DNA of 6,627 bases from Bacillota bacterium (GCA_028287415.1 JAQBPS010000198.1:1-6627); one strand, 5' to 3'; positions 1-5,661 are shown, counted from the first letter of the stretch. Program-made: numbers and translations. The notes: generated by a model from the letters alone, not told the origin.

Positions 1-525
1 GTCGGCGTGGTAGATGATGTGAACCAGGTCGCCGAACTGCCGGCAGCAGTCGTCATAGGCCGCAGTTCCGCCCCACGCCATCACCTTGTGTGCGGGCGCA
101 GTCCACGCCGCTGACGGCAGCCGTACCGGCGCCACGCCGCGGGCCCGGTCCGCCCGGTCGGTCGCAGGCGTCGAATGGGTCAGAAAGTACCCGCCGGGGG
201 CCATCAGGTAGACGGGTATTGCGCGCTCATTGAAGAACCGTGTCAGGGCGCCCGCGACGTCGCCCGGCATCATTCGCTGGGCGATGATGCGGTCGCCATC
301 ATACACGATGGCTCCATTTGTGCAGATGTAGTAGCGAATGCCCAGGTCGGCAACGATCGGCCGCGTCGCCTCCGGCGCCCGCCCCGTGCACACTGCAAAG
401 GTGATTCCGGCCGCCTGGAGCCGTGCAATTGCCGCCCTGCTGCGGGCGCCCACCCGGTGATCGGGCCCCAGCAGGGTGTCATCCAGGTCAGAGAGCAGAA
501 GCTGTATCTGGGCCAAGGCTTCCAC
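1..525 (-). CDS. Cof-type HAD-IIB family phosphatase, N-terminal part (cut by window start)
   Basis: Reading the minus strand from a GTG at 525 gives 175 residues open to base 1, so the C-terminus lies outside the window. HAD motif I is LSDLDDTLL with nucleophile D13 and acid/base D15. Motif II is VCTGR with T47. The TNGA motif at 69-72 is typical of the Cof/YidA-like class IIB branch, in which a large cap follows. K147 in HKVMAW lies in the cap region; motifs III and IV (Lys and Asp pair) would come later and are not seen. Members are cytoplasmic Mg-dependent phosphatases acting on sugar phosphates, flavin or pyridoxal phosphates, so the substrate cannot be named. The GTG start is chosen because AAAGGTGG (540-533) sits 7 bases upstream; a TTG at 516 is an in-frame alternative. 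The gene is divergent from the small proline-rich gene at 651. Confidence 0.9.
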   Translation of the reverse strand, partial: MEALAQIQLLLSDLDDTLLGPDHRVGARSRAAIARLQAAGITFAVCTGRAPEATRPIVADLGIRYYICTNGAIVYDGDRIIAQRMMPGDVAGALTRFFNERAIPVYLMAPGGYFLTHSTPATDRADRARGVAPVRLPSAAWTAPAHKVMAWGGTAAYDDCCRQFGDLVHIIYHAD

Positions 526-557
526 GGCGGGGCCACCTTTCCGGATTTATGCTACAT

Positions 558-586
558 ACCATAACATTTCTCCATCTGTGTCACAA
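558..586 (-). promoter_or_regulatory. Probable sigma-70/sigma-A promoter of the HAD phosphatase gene
   Basis: On the minus strand, TTGTGA (586-581) and TATGGT (563-558) are separated by exactly 17 bases. A TG one base before the -10 box makes it an extended -10. Predicted transcription start is near 551, giving a leader of about 25 bases before the GTG at 525 with its ribosome binding site. This rests on consensus matching only. Confidence 0.5.
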
Positions 587-650
587 GGGAGCACGCACAC
601 CTTTCCGCCACATTACGTAGACTAGATGCAGGAGCATTGGAGGTGATCGG

Positions 651-842
651 GTGCTTTACGGTGCATACGGCTGGCTGCCGCCGGTTGGCGGGCCCTTTGC
701 CTGCCCGGGCTGTATTCCGCCGATTCTGGGCTTCCCCGGCTTCGGCCCCATCCCTCCGTTCAAGCCGATCCTGCCCTTTGGACCGATCCTGCCGATCGGA
801 CCGATCCTCCCGTATCCGGGAATCTGTCTCGGATGTATATAG
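651..842 (+). CDS. Small proline/glycine-rich repeat peptide with two CxxC motifs
   Basis: This 63-residue protein has a GTG start preceded by GGAGGTGA (639-646), an almost perfect ribosome binding site whose GGAGG core ends 7 bases from the start. It contains 17 Pro and 12 Gly, many Ile/Leu/Phe, one charged residue (K38) and no acidic residue. Residues 31-54 are four hexapeptide units of the form [F/I]-[G/K]-P-I-[L/P]-P, so Pro falls at every third position from 33 to 54, as expected for a polyproline-II rod. CPGC (18-21) and CLGC (59-62) bracket the repeat. No signal peptide with a basic N-region is seen. A terminator follows the stop by about 10 bases, so it is probably a single-gene transcript. 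I do not recognise a family. A surface, spore-coat or membrane-associated structural peptide is possible but unproven. The strong ribosome binding site, repeat structure and terminator argue for a real gene. Confidence 0.7.
   Translation: MLYGAYGWLPPVGGPFACPGCIPPILGFPGFGPIPPFKPILPFGPILPIGPILPYPGICLGCI
741..812 (+). repeat. Four in-frame 18-bp tandem units inside the small peptide gene
   Basis: The units at 741-758, 759-776, 777-794 and 795-812 each encode one hexapeptide. The middle units share the core CCGATCCTGCC; the first unit and the unit borders have diverged. The array probably arose by in-frame duplication, and copy number could vary between strains. Confidence 0.75.
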
Positions 843-851
843 AGACGCACC

Positions 852-877
852 GCCCGCCAATTAAGTCTTTGGCGGGC
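852..877 (+). terminator. Hairpin terminator after the small peptide gene
   Basis: GCCCGCCAA (852-860) and TTGGCGGGC (869-877) form a perfect 9-bp GC-rich stem with an 8-base loop, followed by TTT and, a little later, a T-rich stretch at 891-901. It begins 9 bases after the stop codon at 842. The immediate T tract is short, so termination may be helped by the palindrome just downstream. Confidence 0.7.
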
Positions 878-893
878 TTTGCTGCGCGGGTCT

Positions 894-933
894 TTTATTT
901 TGACGCGGATTGCGCAATCCGCGTCAAAATAAA
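894..933. repeat. Perfect 40-bp intergenic palindrome
   Basis: Each arm is 20 bases with no central spacer (centre between 913 and 914) and no mismatch. The arms run from an AT-rich outer part (TTTATTTT) to a GC-rich inner part (GACGCGGATTGC). It lies between the terminator of the small peptide gene and the leader of the OsmC gene. It could act as a second or bidirectional terminator, since the transcript would have a long hairpin ending in U-rich/A-rich flanks. It could also be a copy of a dispersed intergenic repeat. Its inner core resembles the CGCAGATT units of the element at 5549-5640. Confidence 0.8.
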
Positions 934-1077
934 TGTCTCCTCCCAACTCCCACCGTATCGGGCAGAATAGCATCACGGCGAGGCCCCGCCGTACGTCCAA
1001 AGGCTGTGCGTGGAGGGAATCCGCGCGCACAAGGCGAACACTGCGGCATTAGAACTACCGGTGAGAGGATGACATAG
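934..1077 (+). other. Leader of the OsmC operon, no clear promoter recognised
   Basis: This 144-base stretch should hold the promoter of the five-gene operon, but I find no convincing -35/-10 pair. A small hairpin, ACGGCG (975-980) with CGCCGT (987-992) and a 6-base loop, is present; its meaning is unknown. GAGAGGAT (1063-1070) is the ribosome binding site for the ATG at 1078. No ORF with a credible start is seen here. Confidence 0.3.
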
Positions 1078-1494
1078 ATGCACAAGGCGACATTAGCATG
1101 GAACGGAAACGGTCTCGCCTTTGATGCTACGACCGGTGGCGGGATGCAGCTTCAGGTCGGGGTGGGCGAGGACGGCGAGCCAGTAGGCGCCCGAGCCAAG
1201 GAGCTCGTCTGCCTGGGTCTCGGCGCGTGTGCCGGCAGCAATCTCGTCTCCCTGATGAAGAAGATGCGCCAGAACGTGGAGCGCATCGAAATTGACGTGC
1301 AGGCTGAACAGGCCGAAACGGACCCGATGGTCTTTACCCACGTGCTCACGACCTACCGCCTGCATGGCAAGGGCATCGACCCCGCCAAGGTGAAGAAGGC
1401 GCTTGATTTTATTGAAGAGAAGTATTGCGGCGTGCTGCACATGGTGAACAAGACCGCCCGCACGGAGTACGCCTTCGAGATCGTGGAGGTCTAG
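1078..1494 (+). CDS. OsmC family protein (thiol peroxidase-like)
   Basis: The product is 138 residues, the normal length for a single-domain OsmC/YhfA-type protein. The two family cysteines are visible: C51 in GLGACAGSN at the start of the central helix and C117 in EEKYCGVLH. R39 and E42 precede the first helix, and the ending TEYAFEIVEV matches the usual last beta strand. OsmC/Ohr proteins reduce organic hydroperoxides with a peroxidatic and a resolving cysteine in the cytoplasm, normally as dimers. This sequence looks closer to the YhfA-like branch (GLGAC motif), whose substrate is less certain. The ATG has GAGAGGAT upstream at a good distance. It is the first gene of the tight cluster, ending 2 bases before the histidine kinase start. 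Confidence 0.88.
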   Translation: MHKATLAWNGNGLAFDATTGGGMQLQVGVGEDGEPVGARAKELVCLGLGACAGSNLVSLMKKMRQNVERIEIDVQAEQAETDPMVFTHVLTTYRLHGKGIDPAKVKKALDFIEEKYCGVLHMVNKTARTEYAFEIVEV

Positions 1495-1496
1495 CC

Positions 1497-2534
1497 ATGC
1501 GCTGGCTGACCTACCTGCATAACCGGACGAACATCTTCACGAAGGTGCTGGTCGCCAACGCCCTGATCGTGGTGACAGGCAGCCTCCTGGCCGTGGCGAT
1601 CTTCACCTACGCGTGGCGGGGGCAAACGCCGTCGCCGTCGGTGGAGTTGTTGTTGGTGCTGGTCGGTTTGGCCAGTTCGCTCGGCGTGAACTACGGTATC
1701 CTGCGGGTCGCCTTCCAGCCGCTCTTCACCATGCATGCCACCCTGGACCGGGTGCGGCAGGGCGACTTCTCGGCCCGGGTGCCCGACGTCGGCGGCGACC
1801 CTGACACCGCCAGGGTGATCGAGACCGCAAACCTGATGCTCGATCGGCTGGCCGAGCACCGGCAGGCCGTCGCCGCCCAGATCCTCCGGGCGATGGAGGA
1901 GGAGCGGAAGCGGATCGCCCGGGAGCTGCATGATGAGACCAGCCAGTCGCTAACGAGCATGGTCGTGAACCTTCAGGTGATCGAACAGCAGATGGGCGGG
2001 CAGCCGGAAGAGCTGTCCGGCCGCGTTCGGCTGACCAAGGAGGTCGCCCAGCGCACGCTTGATGAGACCCGTAGGCTCATGTTCGACCTGCGTCCGTCGG
2101 TGCTGGACGACCTCGGGCTGGTACCCGCCCTGCGGTGGTTTATCAGCCAGCGGGTGCAGCCCATGGGCCTCACGGTCGAGTTCCAGCCCGCCGGCTTGGA
2201 CCACCGGCTTTCCGACGAACTGGAGACCGCATTCTTCCGGATCATGCAGGAAGCGATCACCAACACGGTGAAACACGCCAGAGCGACGCATGTCACGATC
2301 ACCCTCGCAAAGGAGGGCGGCGCGATTGTCGGTTCTGTGCAGGACGACGGCAGCGGCTTTCACCCCATGCGGGTGCGCAAGGATGAAGTGGGCCGCGGCC
2401 TCGGGCTTTTCGGCATGCATGAGCGGGCTGCACTCGTAGGGGGCTCTGTTGATATTGACTCAGCGCCCGGGCGGGGGACAACCGTGCGGGTTACCGTGCC
2501 CGATCGTGTGAGGGGGAACGAAGCCGGTGGGTAA
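1497..2534 (+). CDS. Membrane sensor histidine kinase, LiaS/NarX-type (HisKA_3)
   Basis: The product has 345 residues. Two membrane segments (about 17-40 and 50-73) are joined by a loop of only some 8-9 residues, so there is practically no external sensor domain. A HAMP-like linker (about 74-125) follows, then the HisKA_3 dimerisation helix with H145 in RIARELHDETSQ as the phosphorylation site. The ATP-binding domain shows an N box around N256 (EAITNTVKHA), G1 DDGSGF (283-288) and G2 GRGLGLFGM (299-307). It would phosphorylate the response regulator encoded next. An upstream in-frame start at 1425 lies inside osmC and adds a non-family N-terminus, so ATG 1497 with GGAGGT (1485-1490) is preferred. 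Its 3' end overlaps the regulator gene by 8 bases. The short loop suggests it senses within the membrane or through an accessory protein. Confidence 0.92.
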   Translation: MRWLTYLHNRTNIFTKVLVANALIVVTGSLLAVAIFTYAWRGQTPSPSVELLLVLVGLASSLGVNYGILRVAFQPLFTMHATLDRVRQGDFSARVPDVGGDPDTARVIETANLMLDRLAEHRQAVAAQILRAMEEERKRIARELHDETSQSLTSMVVNLQVIEQQMGGQPEELSGRVRLTKEVAQRTLDETRRLMFDLRPSVLDDLGLVPALRWFISQRVQPMGLTVEFQPAGLDHRLSDELETAFFRIMQEAITNTVKHARATHVTITLAKEGGAIVGSVQDDGSGFHPMRVRKDEVGRGLGLFGMHERAALVGGSVDIDSAPGRGTTVRVTVPDRVRGNEAGG

Positions 2535-3225
2535 GATTCGGGTGCTGCTGGTCGACGACCATGCCATTTTGCGGGAGGGTATCCGCTACCTGCTCTCCGC
2601 CAGCGGCGAGGTTGATGTCGTGGGCGAGGCGCAGGATGGCATCGAGGCGCTGGAGATGGTGGAGAGCCTGATGCCGGATGCAGTGCTGATGGATATCGCC
2701 ATGCCCCGCATGAACGGGATCGAGGCGACGAGCGAACTGAAGAAGCGGCATCCCGAGCTGCCGGTGCTGATCCTGTCGATGTATGACAGCGAGGAGTACG
2801 TCGTCCCGATCCTCAAGGCCGGCGCATCGGGCTATGTGCTGAAGCGCTCTGCCGCCCAGGAGCTGGTCTCCGCGCTCAAGGCGGTGGTGGCCGGGCAGGT
2901 GATTCTCCACCCGGACGTCGCCCGGACGGTGATGGATTCGATCCAGGGCGGCGGGACGGCCTCGGGCCACGCAGCGCCCGCAGGTTTCCGGTCGGAGGGT
3001 GGCTCTCACGCACAGCTTGAACAGCTGACCGACCGGGAGCGGGAGGTCCTCACCCTGATCGCCAAGGGGCTGACCAACCAGCAGATCGGCGAGAAGCTCT
3101 TCATCTCGATCAAGACGGTGCAGGCGCACCGGGCGAACCTGATGGAGAAGCTCGACCTGCACGACGCGGTCGAGCTGACCAAGTTCGCGATCAAGACCGG
3201 ACTGCTATCGCTGGACGACATGTAG
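2527..3225 (+). CDS. NarL/LuxR-family response regulator
   Basis: This 232-residue protein starts at GTG 2527, overlapping the kinase stop; GAGGGGG at 2510-2516 is the ribosome binding site. The receiver domain (about 1-122) has acidic residues D10 and D11, phosphoacceptor D56 in VLMDIAMPRMNG, S84 and K106. A Gly/Ala/Ser-rich linker (about 138-163) leads to a LuxR-type helix-turn-helix (about 165-228): LTDREREVLTLIAKGLTN, then IGEKLFIS and the recognition helix KTVQAHRANLMEKL. All phosphorylation residues are intact. Translational overlap and family matching make it the cognate partner of the kinase at 1497. Its targets cannot be read from the window; autoregulation of this operon would be typical. 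Confidence 0.95.
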   Translation: MGKIRVLLVDDHAILREGIRYLLSASGEVDVVGEAQDGIEALEMVESLMPDAVLMDIAMPRMNGIEATSELKKRHPELPVLILSMYDSEEYVVPILKAGASGYVLKRSAAQELVSALKAVVAGQVILHPDVARTVMDSIQGGGTASGHAAPAGFRSEGGSHAQLEQLTDREREVLTLIAKGLTNQQIGEKLFISIKTVQAHRANLMEKLDLHDAVELTKFAIKTGLLSLDDM

Positions 3226-3708
3226 GTGGCTAAGCATGTTGGCAACGCACTGCCGCCGGGGCTCCTCGACAAGCTGCGTGGCGGTGCTTTGTACCGGACC
3301 GGCGGCCTGGGGCTGCCGGTCCTGACTGTCGATGCGGCTGGCTGGCCGCACGCCGCCATGGCGCCCGGCGCGGTTGCTGCCCGGCCCGATGAGGTGTGGG
3401 TAGCGCTCGGCGGCAAGACCGGCTCCCTCCAGAACATCGAGCGGGACGGTCGCATGACGCTGCTGATGGCGGGGCCGGACACCTTGTACTACATCAAGGG
3501 CGACGCGGCGGTCATCCGCCCCGAGATGCAGATGATGGCCCAGGAGGCCGCCCTGCGGCTGCGGGTGACCGAGGTGCTCCAGGACATGGAGCCGTTTGTC
3601 ACGATCACCGGCGGGGTCAGTTACCGCTATGGTGTGATTCACGAGGACTTTATTACGCTGATCGGGCGCCTGCTGGATGAGTTGCAGGCGCTCGCGGAGG
3701 GACGCTAA
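3226..3708 (+). CDS. Pyridoxamine 5'-phosphate oxidase-like split-barrel flavin-binding protein
   Basis: The 160-residue product starts at a GTG that directly follows the regulator's TAG, with no spacer and only a weak ribosome binding site, so translation is probably coupled. Features of the split beta-barrel fold are LPVLTVDAAGWPHAAM (30-45, two strands), EVWVALG (56-62) and the FMN-contact region KTGSLQNIERDGRMTLLM (64-81), in which a Ser...N-I-x-x-x-G-R-hydrophobic pattern is usual. The C-terminal half (about 95-155) is helical and less typical. Such proteins bind FMN, F420 or heme, and many act on unknown substrates; this is not a bona fide PdxH, which is longer and carries PLP-site residues. 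It lies directly before the flavin prenyltransferase gene, which makes a flavin-linked role attractive but unproven. Confidence 0.78.
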   Translation: MAKHVGNALPPGLLDKLRGGALYRTGGLGLPVLTVDAAGWPHAAMAPGAVAARPDEVWVALGGKTGSLQNIERDGRMTLLMAGPDTLYYIKGDAAVIRPEMQMMAQEAALRLRVTEVLQDMEPFVTITGGVSYRYGVIHEDFITLIGRLLDELQALAEGR

Positions 3709-4272
3709 ATGCGGATTGTGGTAGGAATCAGCGGAGCGTCCGGGGCGATTTACGGGGTGCGTACCCTTCAGGTGCTGAAGCGGCTGGGCGTGGAGAGCCA
3801 CCTGGTCCTGAGCGAGACCGCCGCCCGGACGATCGCCTATGAGACACCCTTCACGGTTGACGATGTAACCGGGCTGGCAACGAAGGTCTACCCGGTGCAT
3901 GACGTGGCAGCCGCCATCTCCAGCGGCTCCTTCCGCACGGACGGCATGGTGGTGGCGCCCTGCTCGATCAAGACCCTGGCCGGCATCGCCAACAGCTACA
4001 ACGACAACCTGCTCACACGGGCGGCGGACGTCTCCCTGAAAGAAAGGCGCAAGCTGGTCCTGGTGGTGCGGGAAACCCCGCTGCACCTGGGCCACCTGCG
4101 CCTCATGACCGCCGTTACCGAGATGGGAGCCGTGCTCCTCCCGCCGATGCCCGCCTTCTACCACAAACCTCAGACGGTGGATGACATCATCGATCAGACC
4201 ATCGGGAAGCTGCTCGATCAGTTCGGTCTGGATGCATCGCTGTTCAAGCGCTGGTCCGGGCTGGATGCCTAG
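3709..4272 (+). CDS. ubiX: UbiX-type flavin prenyltransferase
   Basis: The product is 187 residues, the usual length. UbiX/Pad1 enzymes join a dimethylallyl group to reduced FMN, producing the prenylated FMN cofactor needed by UbiD-type decarboxylases. Family signatures: GISGASGAIYG (6-16, phosphate loop), LSETAARTIAYE (34-45), APCSIKTLAGIANSYNDNLL (84-103), the basic LKERRKLVLVVRETPLH (111-127, with R122 and E123) and FYHKPQT (151-157). All key stretches are intact. The ATG directly follows the stop of the preceding flavoprotein gene, with GGAGG at 3696-3700. It is the last gene of the operon. No ubiD or small BsdD-like gene is in the window, so the decarboxylase served must be encoded elsewhere. 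The name UbiX does not imply ubiquinone synthesis here. Confidence 0.94.
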   Translation: MRIVVGISGASGAIYGVRTLQVLKRLGVESHLVLSETAARTIAYETPFTVDDVTGLATKVYPVHDVAAAISSGSFRTDGMVVAPCSIKTLAGIANSYNDNLLTRAADVSLKERRKLVLVVRETPLHLGHLRLMTAVTEMGAVLLPPMPAFYHKPQTVDDIIDQTIGKLLDQFGLDASLFKRWSGLDA

Positions 4273-4451
4273 AGCACCCGGCCGGCGGGCCTTACGTCGT
4301 AGACCAGCCCCTCGTACAGCACCGTGAGATTGCCCAGGGAGACCGCCCGGATTCCCGGCAGGTACTCCATATCGTCGAAGTCGAAGGGCGGATCGACTCG
4401 GATTGCCGTTGTGCGCCCGGTGAGGAGTTTCAATTGCAGTTCCGTGTACAT
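4269..4451 (-). CDS. Small protein of unknown function (60 residues)
   Basis: An ATG at 4451 on the minus strand is preceded by GGGAGGAAGGTGG, a strong ribosome binding site a few bases upstream. The protein has alternating hydrophobic beta-like stretches (TAIRVDPP, RAVSLGNLTVLYEGLVYDVRP), an acidic patch FDFDDMEY near residues 23-30, and no cysteine, signal peptide or membrane helix. I do not recognise a family. Its stop codon (4271-4269) overlaps the stop of ubiX on the other strand, so the two genes converge with no terminator between them. A chance ORF is possible, but the ribosome binding site and the fit exactly between neighbours favour a real gene. Confidence 0.6.
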   Translation of the reverse strand: MYTELQLKLLTGRTTAIRVDPPFDFDDMEYLPGIRAVSLGNLTVLYEGLVYDVRPAGRVL

Positions 4452-4565
4452 TCGCCCACCTTCCTCCCGTTGAAGTAACCCGGCGGAAGGGCTGGCGCCA
4501 TGCTGCGTAACGCGATCGCAGCCAGTATGCCCAGCTTCCGAGCCAGGATTTCATGGGAGTCTCTG

Positions 4566-4610
4566 ACACAGCGATCCCGCTCAGGCATTAACCGAGCGGG
4601 ATCGCTGTGT
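4566..4610. other. Long perfect hairpin (17-bp stem), possible terminator without T tract
   Basis: Bases 4566-4582 are the exact reverse complement of 4594-4610 (core CAGCGATCCCGCTC / GAGCGGGATCGCTG), with an 11-base loop. No run of T follows on either strand, so it is not a classical intrinsic terminator. It could end or stabilise the operon transcript running past ubiX, or belong to the leader of the M55 gene. Confidence 0.65.
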
Positions 4611-4616
4611 TAGCGC

Positions 4617-4647
4617 GTCAGGCGCCAGACGGGTGCAGGTGCCTGGC
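4617..4647 (+). other. Second hairpin in the M55 leader region
   Basis: GTCAGGCGCC (4617-4626) pairs with GGTGCCTGGC (4638-4647) using two G-U pairs in the RNA, around an 11-base loop. It starts only 6 bases after the 4566-4610 hairpin. The tandem arrangement resembles a structured leader, but no known riboswitch or T-box motif was recognised. Confidence 0.4.
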
Positions 4648-4700
4648 CGATGAATCAAGAATGTCACGTATACCTAAATATGCGGGAGGTTTACGTGGCA

Positions 4701-5540
4701 ATGAAAATCTTCATCTCGTGTGACATGGAAGGCATCACCGGCGTCGCGATCGGCAAGCATTGCAACCCGGCGGAGCCCGAGTACCAGCGCTTCCGCCGGC
4801 TTATGACCCGTGACGTGAATGCGGCGATCGCCGGTGCCGCCGGGGCGGGCGCCAGCGAGTTCCTGGTCGTCGATTCGCACGGCCCCATGACCAACATTCT
4901 GATCGAAGAGCTTGATTCCCGGGCGGAGCTGATCAGCGGGTCGAACAAGCACTTCTGCCAGATGGAAGGGATCGACACCGGCTTTGACGGCGCGTTCTTC
5001 CTGGGCTACCACGCGCGCGAGGGCGGCGGCGACGGTGTGATCAACCACACGCTGATGGGCGTGGCGGTAACGCAGTTGCGCCTCAACGGCAAGGAGATCG
5101 GCGAGACCGGACTGAATGCCCCCCTCGCCGGCCACTTCGGCGTGCCCGTCGTGATGATCTCGGGTGATAACGTGGTGGCGGAGGAGGCCCGTGAGCTGCT
5201 CGGCGACGTGGAGACCGCGATCACCAAGCAGGCGATCAACCGGCACACCGCCCGCCTGCTCTCCGTGCAGGCCTCGCAGGCGGCGATTGCCGACCGGGCT
5301 GCGGCTGCGGTGAAGCGGCTCCAGGCCGGGGCGTTCAAGCCCCACACCGTGGACGGCCCCTTCACTTTCGAGGTTGACTTCAAGACGACCGACAGTGCCC
5401 ACATGGCCTGCCTCTTCCCGACCAACAAGCGGATCGGCTCCAAGACGATATCGATCACCGCCGATGACTACCCGACCGCTTTCAAGCAGCTGTGGGGCAC
5501 GCTCATCCTCGGCGCCAAGGTAATGGGCGGGGTTCTCTAA
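4701..5540 (+). CDS. M55 family D-aminopeptidase (DppA-like)
   Basis: From ATG 4701 the product is 279 residues, close to B. subtilis DppA (about 274). DppA is a zinc D-aminopeptidase that forms a decameric ring and acts on D-amino-acid-containing peptides. Its known ligands D8, E10, H60 and H104 fall at exactly the same numbers here: D8/E10 in CDMEGITGV, H60 in VVDSHGPM, H104 in LGYHAREG. H116 in GVINHTLMG matches the proposed nucleophile, and E135 in GKEIGETGLNA matches the last ligand. The site looks complete. This numbering favours ATG 4701. GTG 4695 (adding two residues) is an alternative, better spaced from GGGAGGT (4684-4690); ATG 4650 lies upstream of that ribosome binding site. No signal peptide is seen, so a cytoplasmic enzyme is expected. 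The next gene in the same direction encodes another peptidase. Confidence 0.92.
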   Translation: MKIFISCDMEGITGVAIGKHCNPAEPEYQRFRRLMTRDVNAAIAGAAGAGASEFLVVDSHGPMTNILIEELDSRAELISGSNKHFCQMEGIDTGFDGAFFLGYHAREGGGDGVINHTLMGVAVTQLRLNGKEIGETGLNAPLAGHFGVPVVMISGDNVVAEEARELLGDVETAITKQAINRHTARLLSVQASQAAIADRAAAAVKRLQAGAFKPHTVDGPFTFEVDFKTTDSAHMACLFPTNKRIGSKTISITADDYPTAFKQLWGTLILGAKVMGGVL

Positions 5541-5548
5541 AGTCGAGA

Positions 5549-5640
5549 TTTTTATAGCCGCAGATTACGCAGATTCGGCATAAAAATATATTTTAATGCG
5601 ATTAAAATCTGCGTAATCTGCGAAATCTGCGGCAAAAAAA
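5549..5640. repeat. AT-rich intergenic inverted repeat of iterated CGCAGATT units
   Basis: The left arm has two units (GCCGCAGATT ACGCAGATT, 5557-5575). The right arm has three in reverse orientation (AATCTGCGT, AATCTGCGA, AATCTGCGGC, 5606-5633). The longest perfect pairing is 17 bp, 5559-5575 with 5606-5622. The 30-base interior contains a 12-bp AT palindrome (5583-5594) framed by GCAT/ATGC. T5 (5549-5553) and A7 (5634-5640) flank the whole. It sits between the M55 and M14 genes and could act as a bidirectional terminator or be a dispersed MITE/REP-like repeat. The composition is far more AT-rich than the surrounding genes. Confidence 0.75.
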
Positions 5641-5661
5641 TGTCCGGAATTCCTAACCCAC

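Larger units (their letters stand above)
4452..4700. other. Intergenic region between the 60-residue gene and the M55 peptidase gene
   Basis: About 249 bases lie between two divergent genes and should contain both promoters. No strong -35/-10 pair is obvious; the AT-rich TATACCTAAATATG (4669-4682) lies too close to the M55 start to serve as its -10 with a normal leader. Two consecutive hairpins (listed separately) dominate the region, plus a minor one, GCTGCG (4502-4507) with CGCAGC (4517-4522). An in-frame extension of the M55 gene to ATG 4650 is not favoured. Confidence 0.4.

Noticed and set aside
741..812. The 18-bp repeats as a CRISPR-like or regulatory repeat array
   Set aside because: The units are contiguous without spacers and keep the reading frame of a well-started ORF, so they are coding repeats.
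900..930. TTGACG within the 40-bp palindrome as a -35 box
   Set aside because: No acceptable -10 box lies 16-18 bases downstream, and the hexamer is explained by the palindrome itself.
656..1030. Minus-strand frame of 124 codons spanning the small peptide gene, terminator and palindrome
   Set aside because: It reads through a terminator hairpin and a perfect palindrome, and the proline-rich stretch is only the mirror of the plus-strand repeat.
1425..1496. In-frame N-terminal extension of the histidine kinase
   Set aside because: The extra 24 residues overlap osmC, look unlike a kinase N-terminus, and the good ribosome binding site is placed for ATG 1497.
3205..4569. A 454-codon open frame on the minus strand opposite the split-barrel and ubiX genes
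   Set aside because: It is antisense to two genes with clear family motifs, its translation is rich in His/Gly/Arg/Gln without recognisable domains, and such frames are common opposite GC-rich genes.
4650..4700. Start of the M55 peptidase at ATG 4650
   Set aside because: It lies upstream of the GGGAGGT ribosome binding site at 4684-4690, and DppA residue numbering fits a start at 4701 exactly.
4674..5402. 242-codon minus-strand frame opposite the M55 gene
   Set aside because: It is antisense to a complete M55 active site and carries no recognisable domain.
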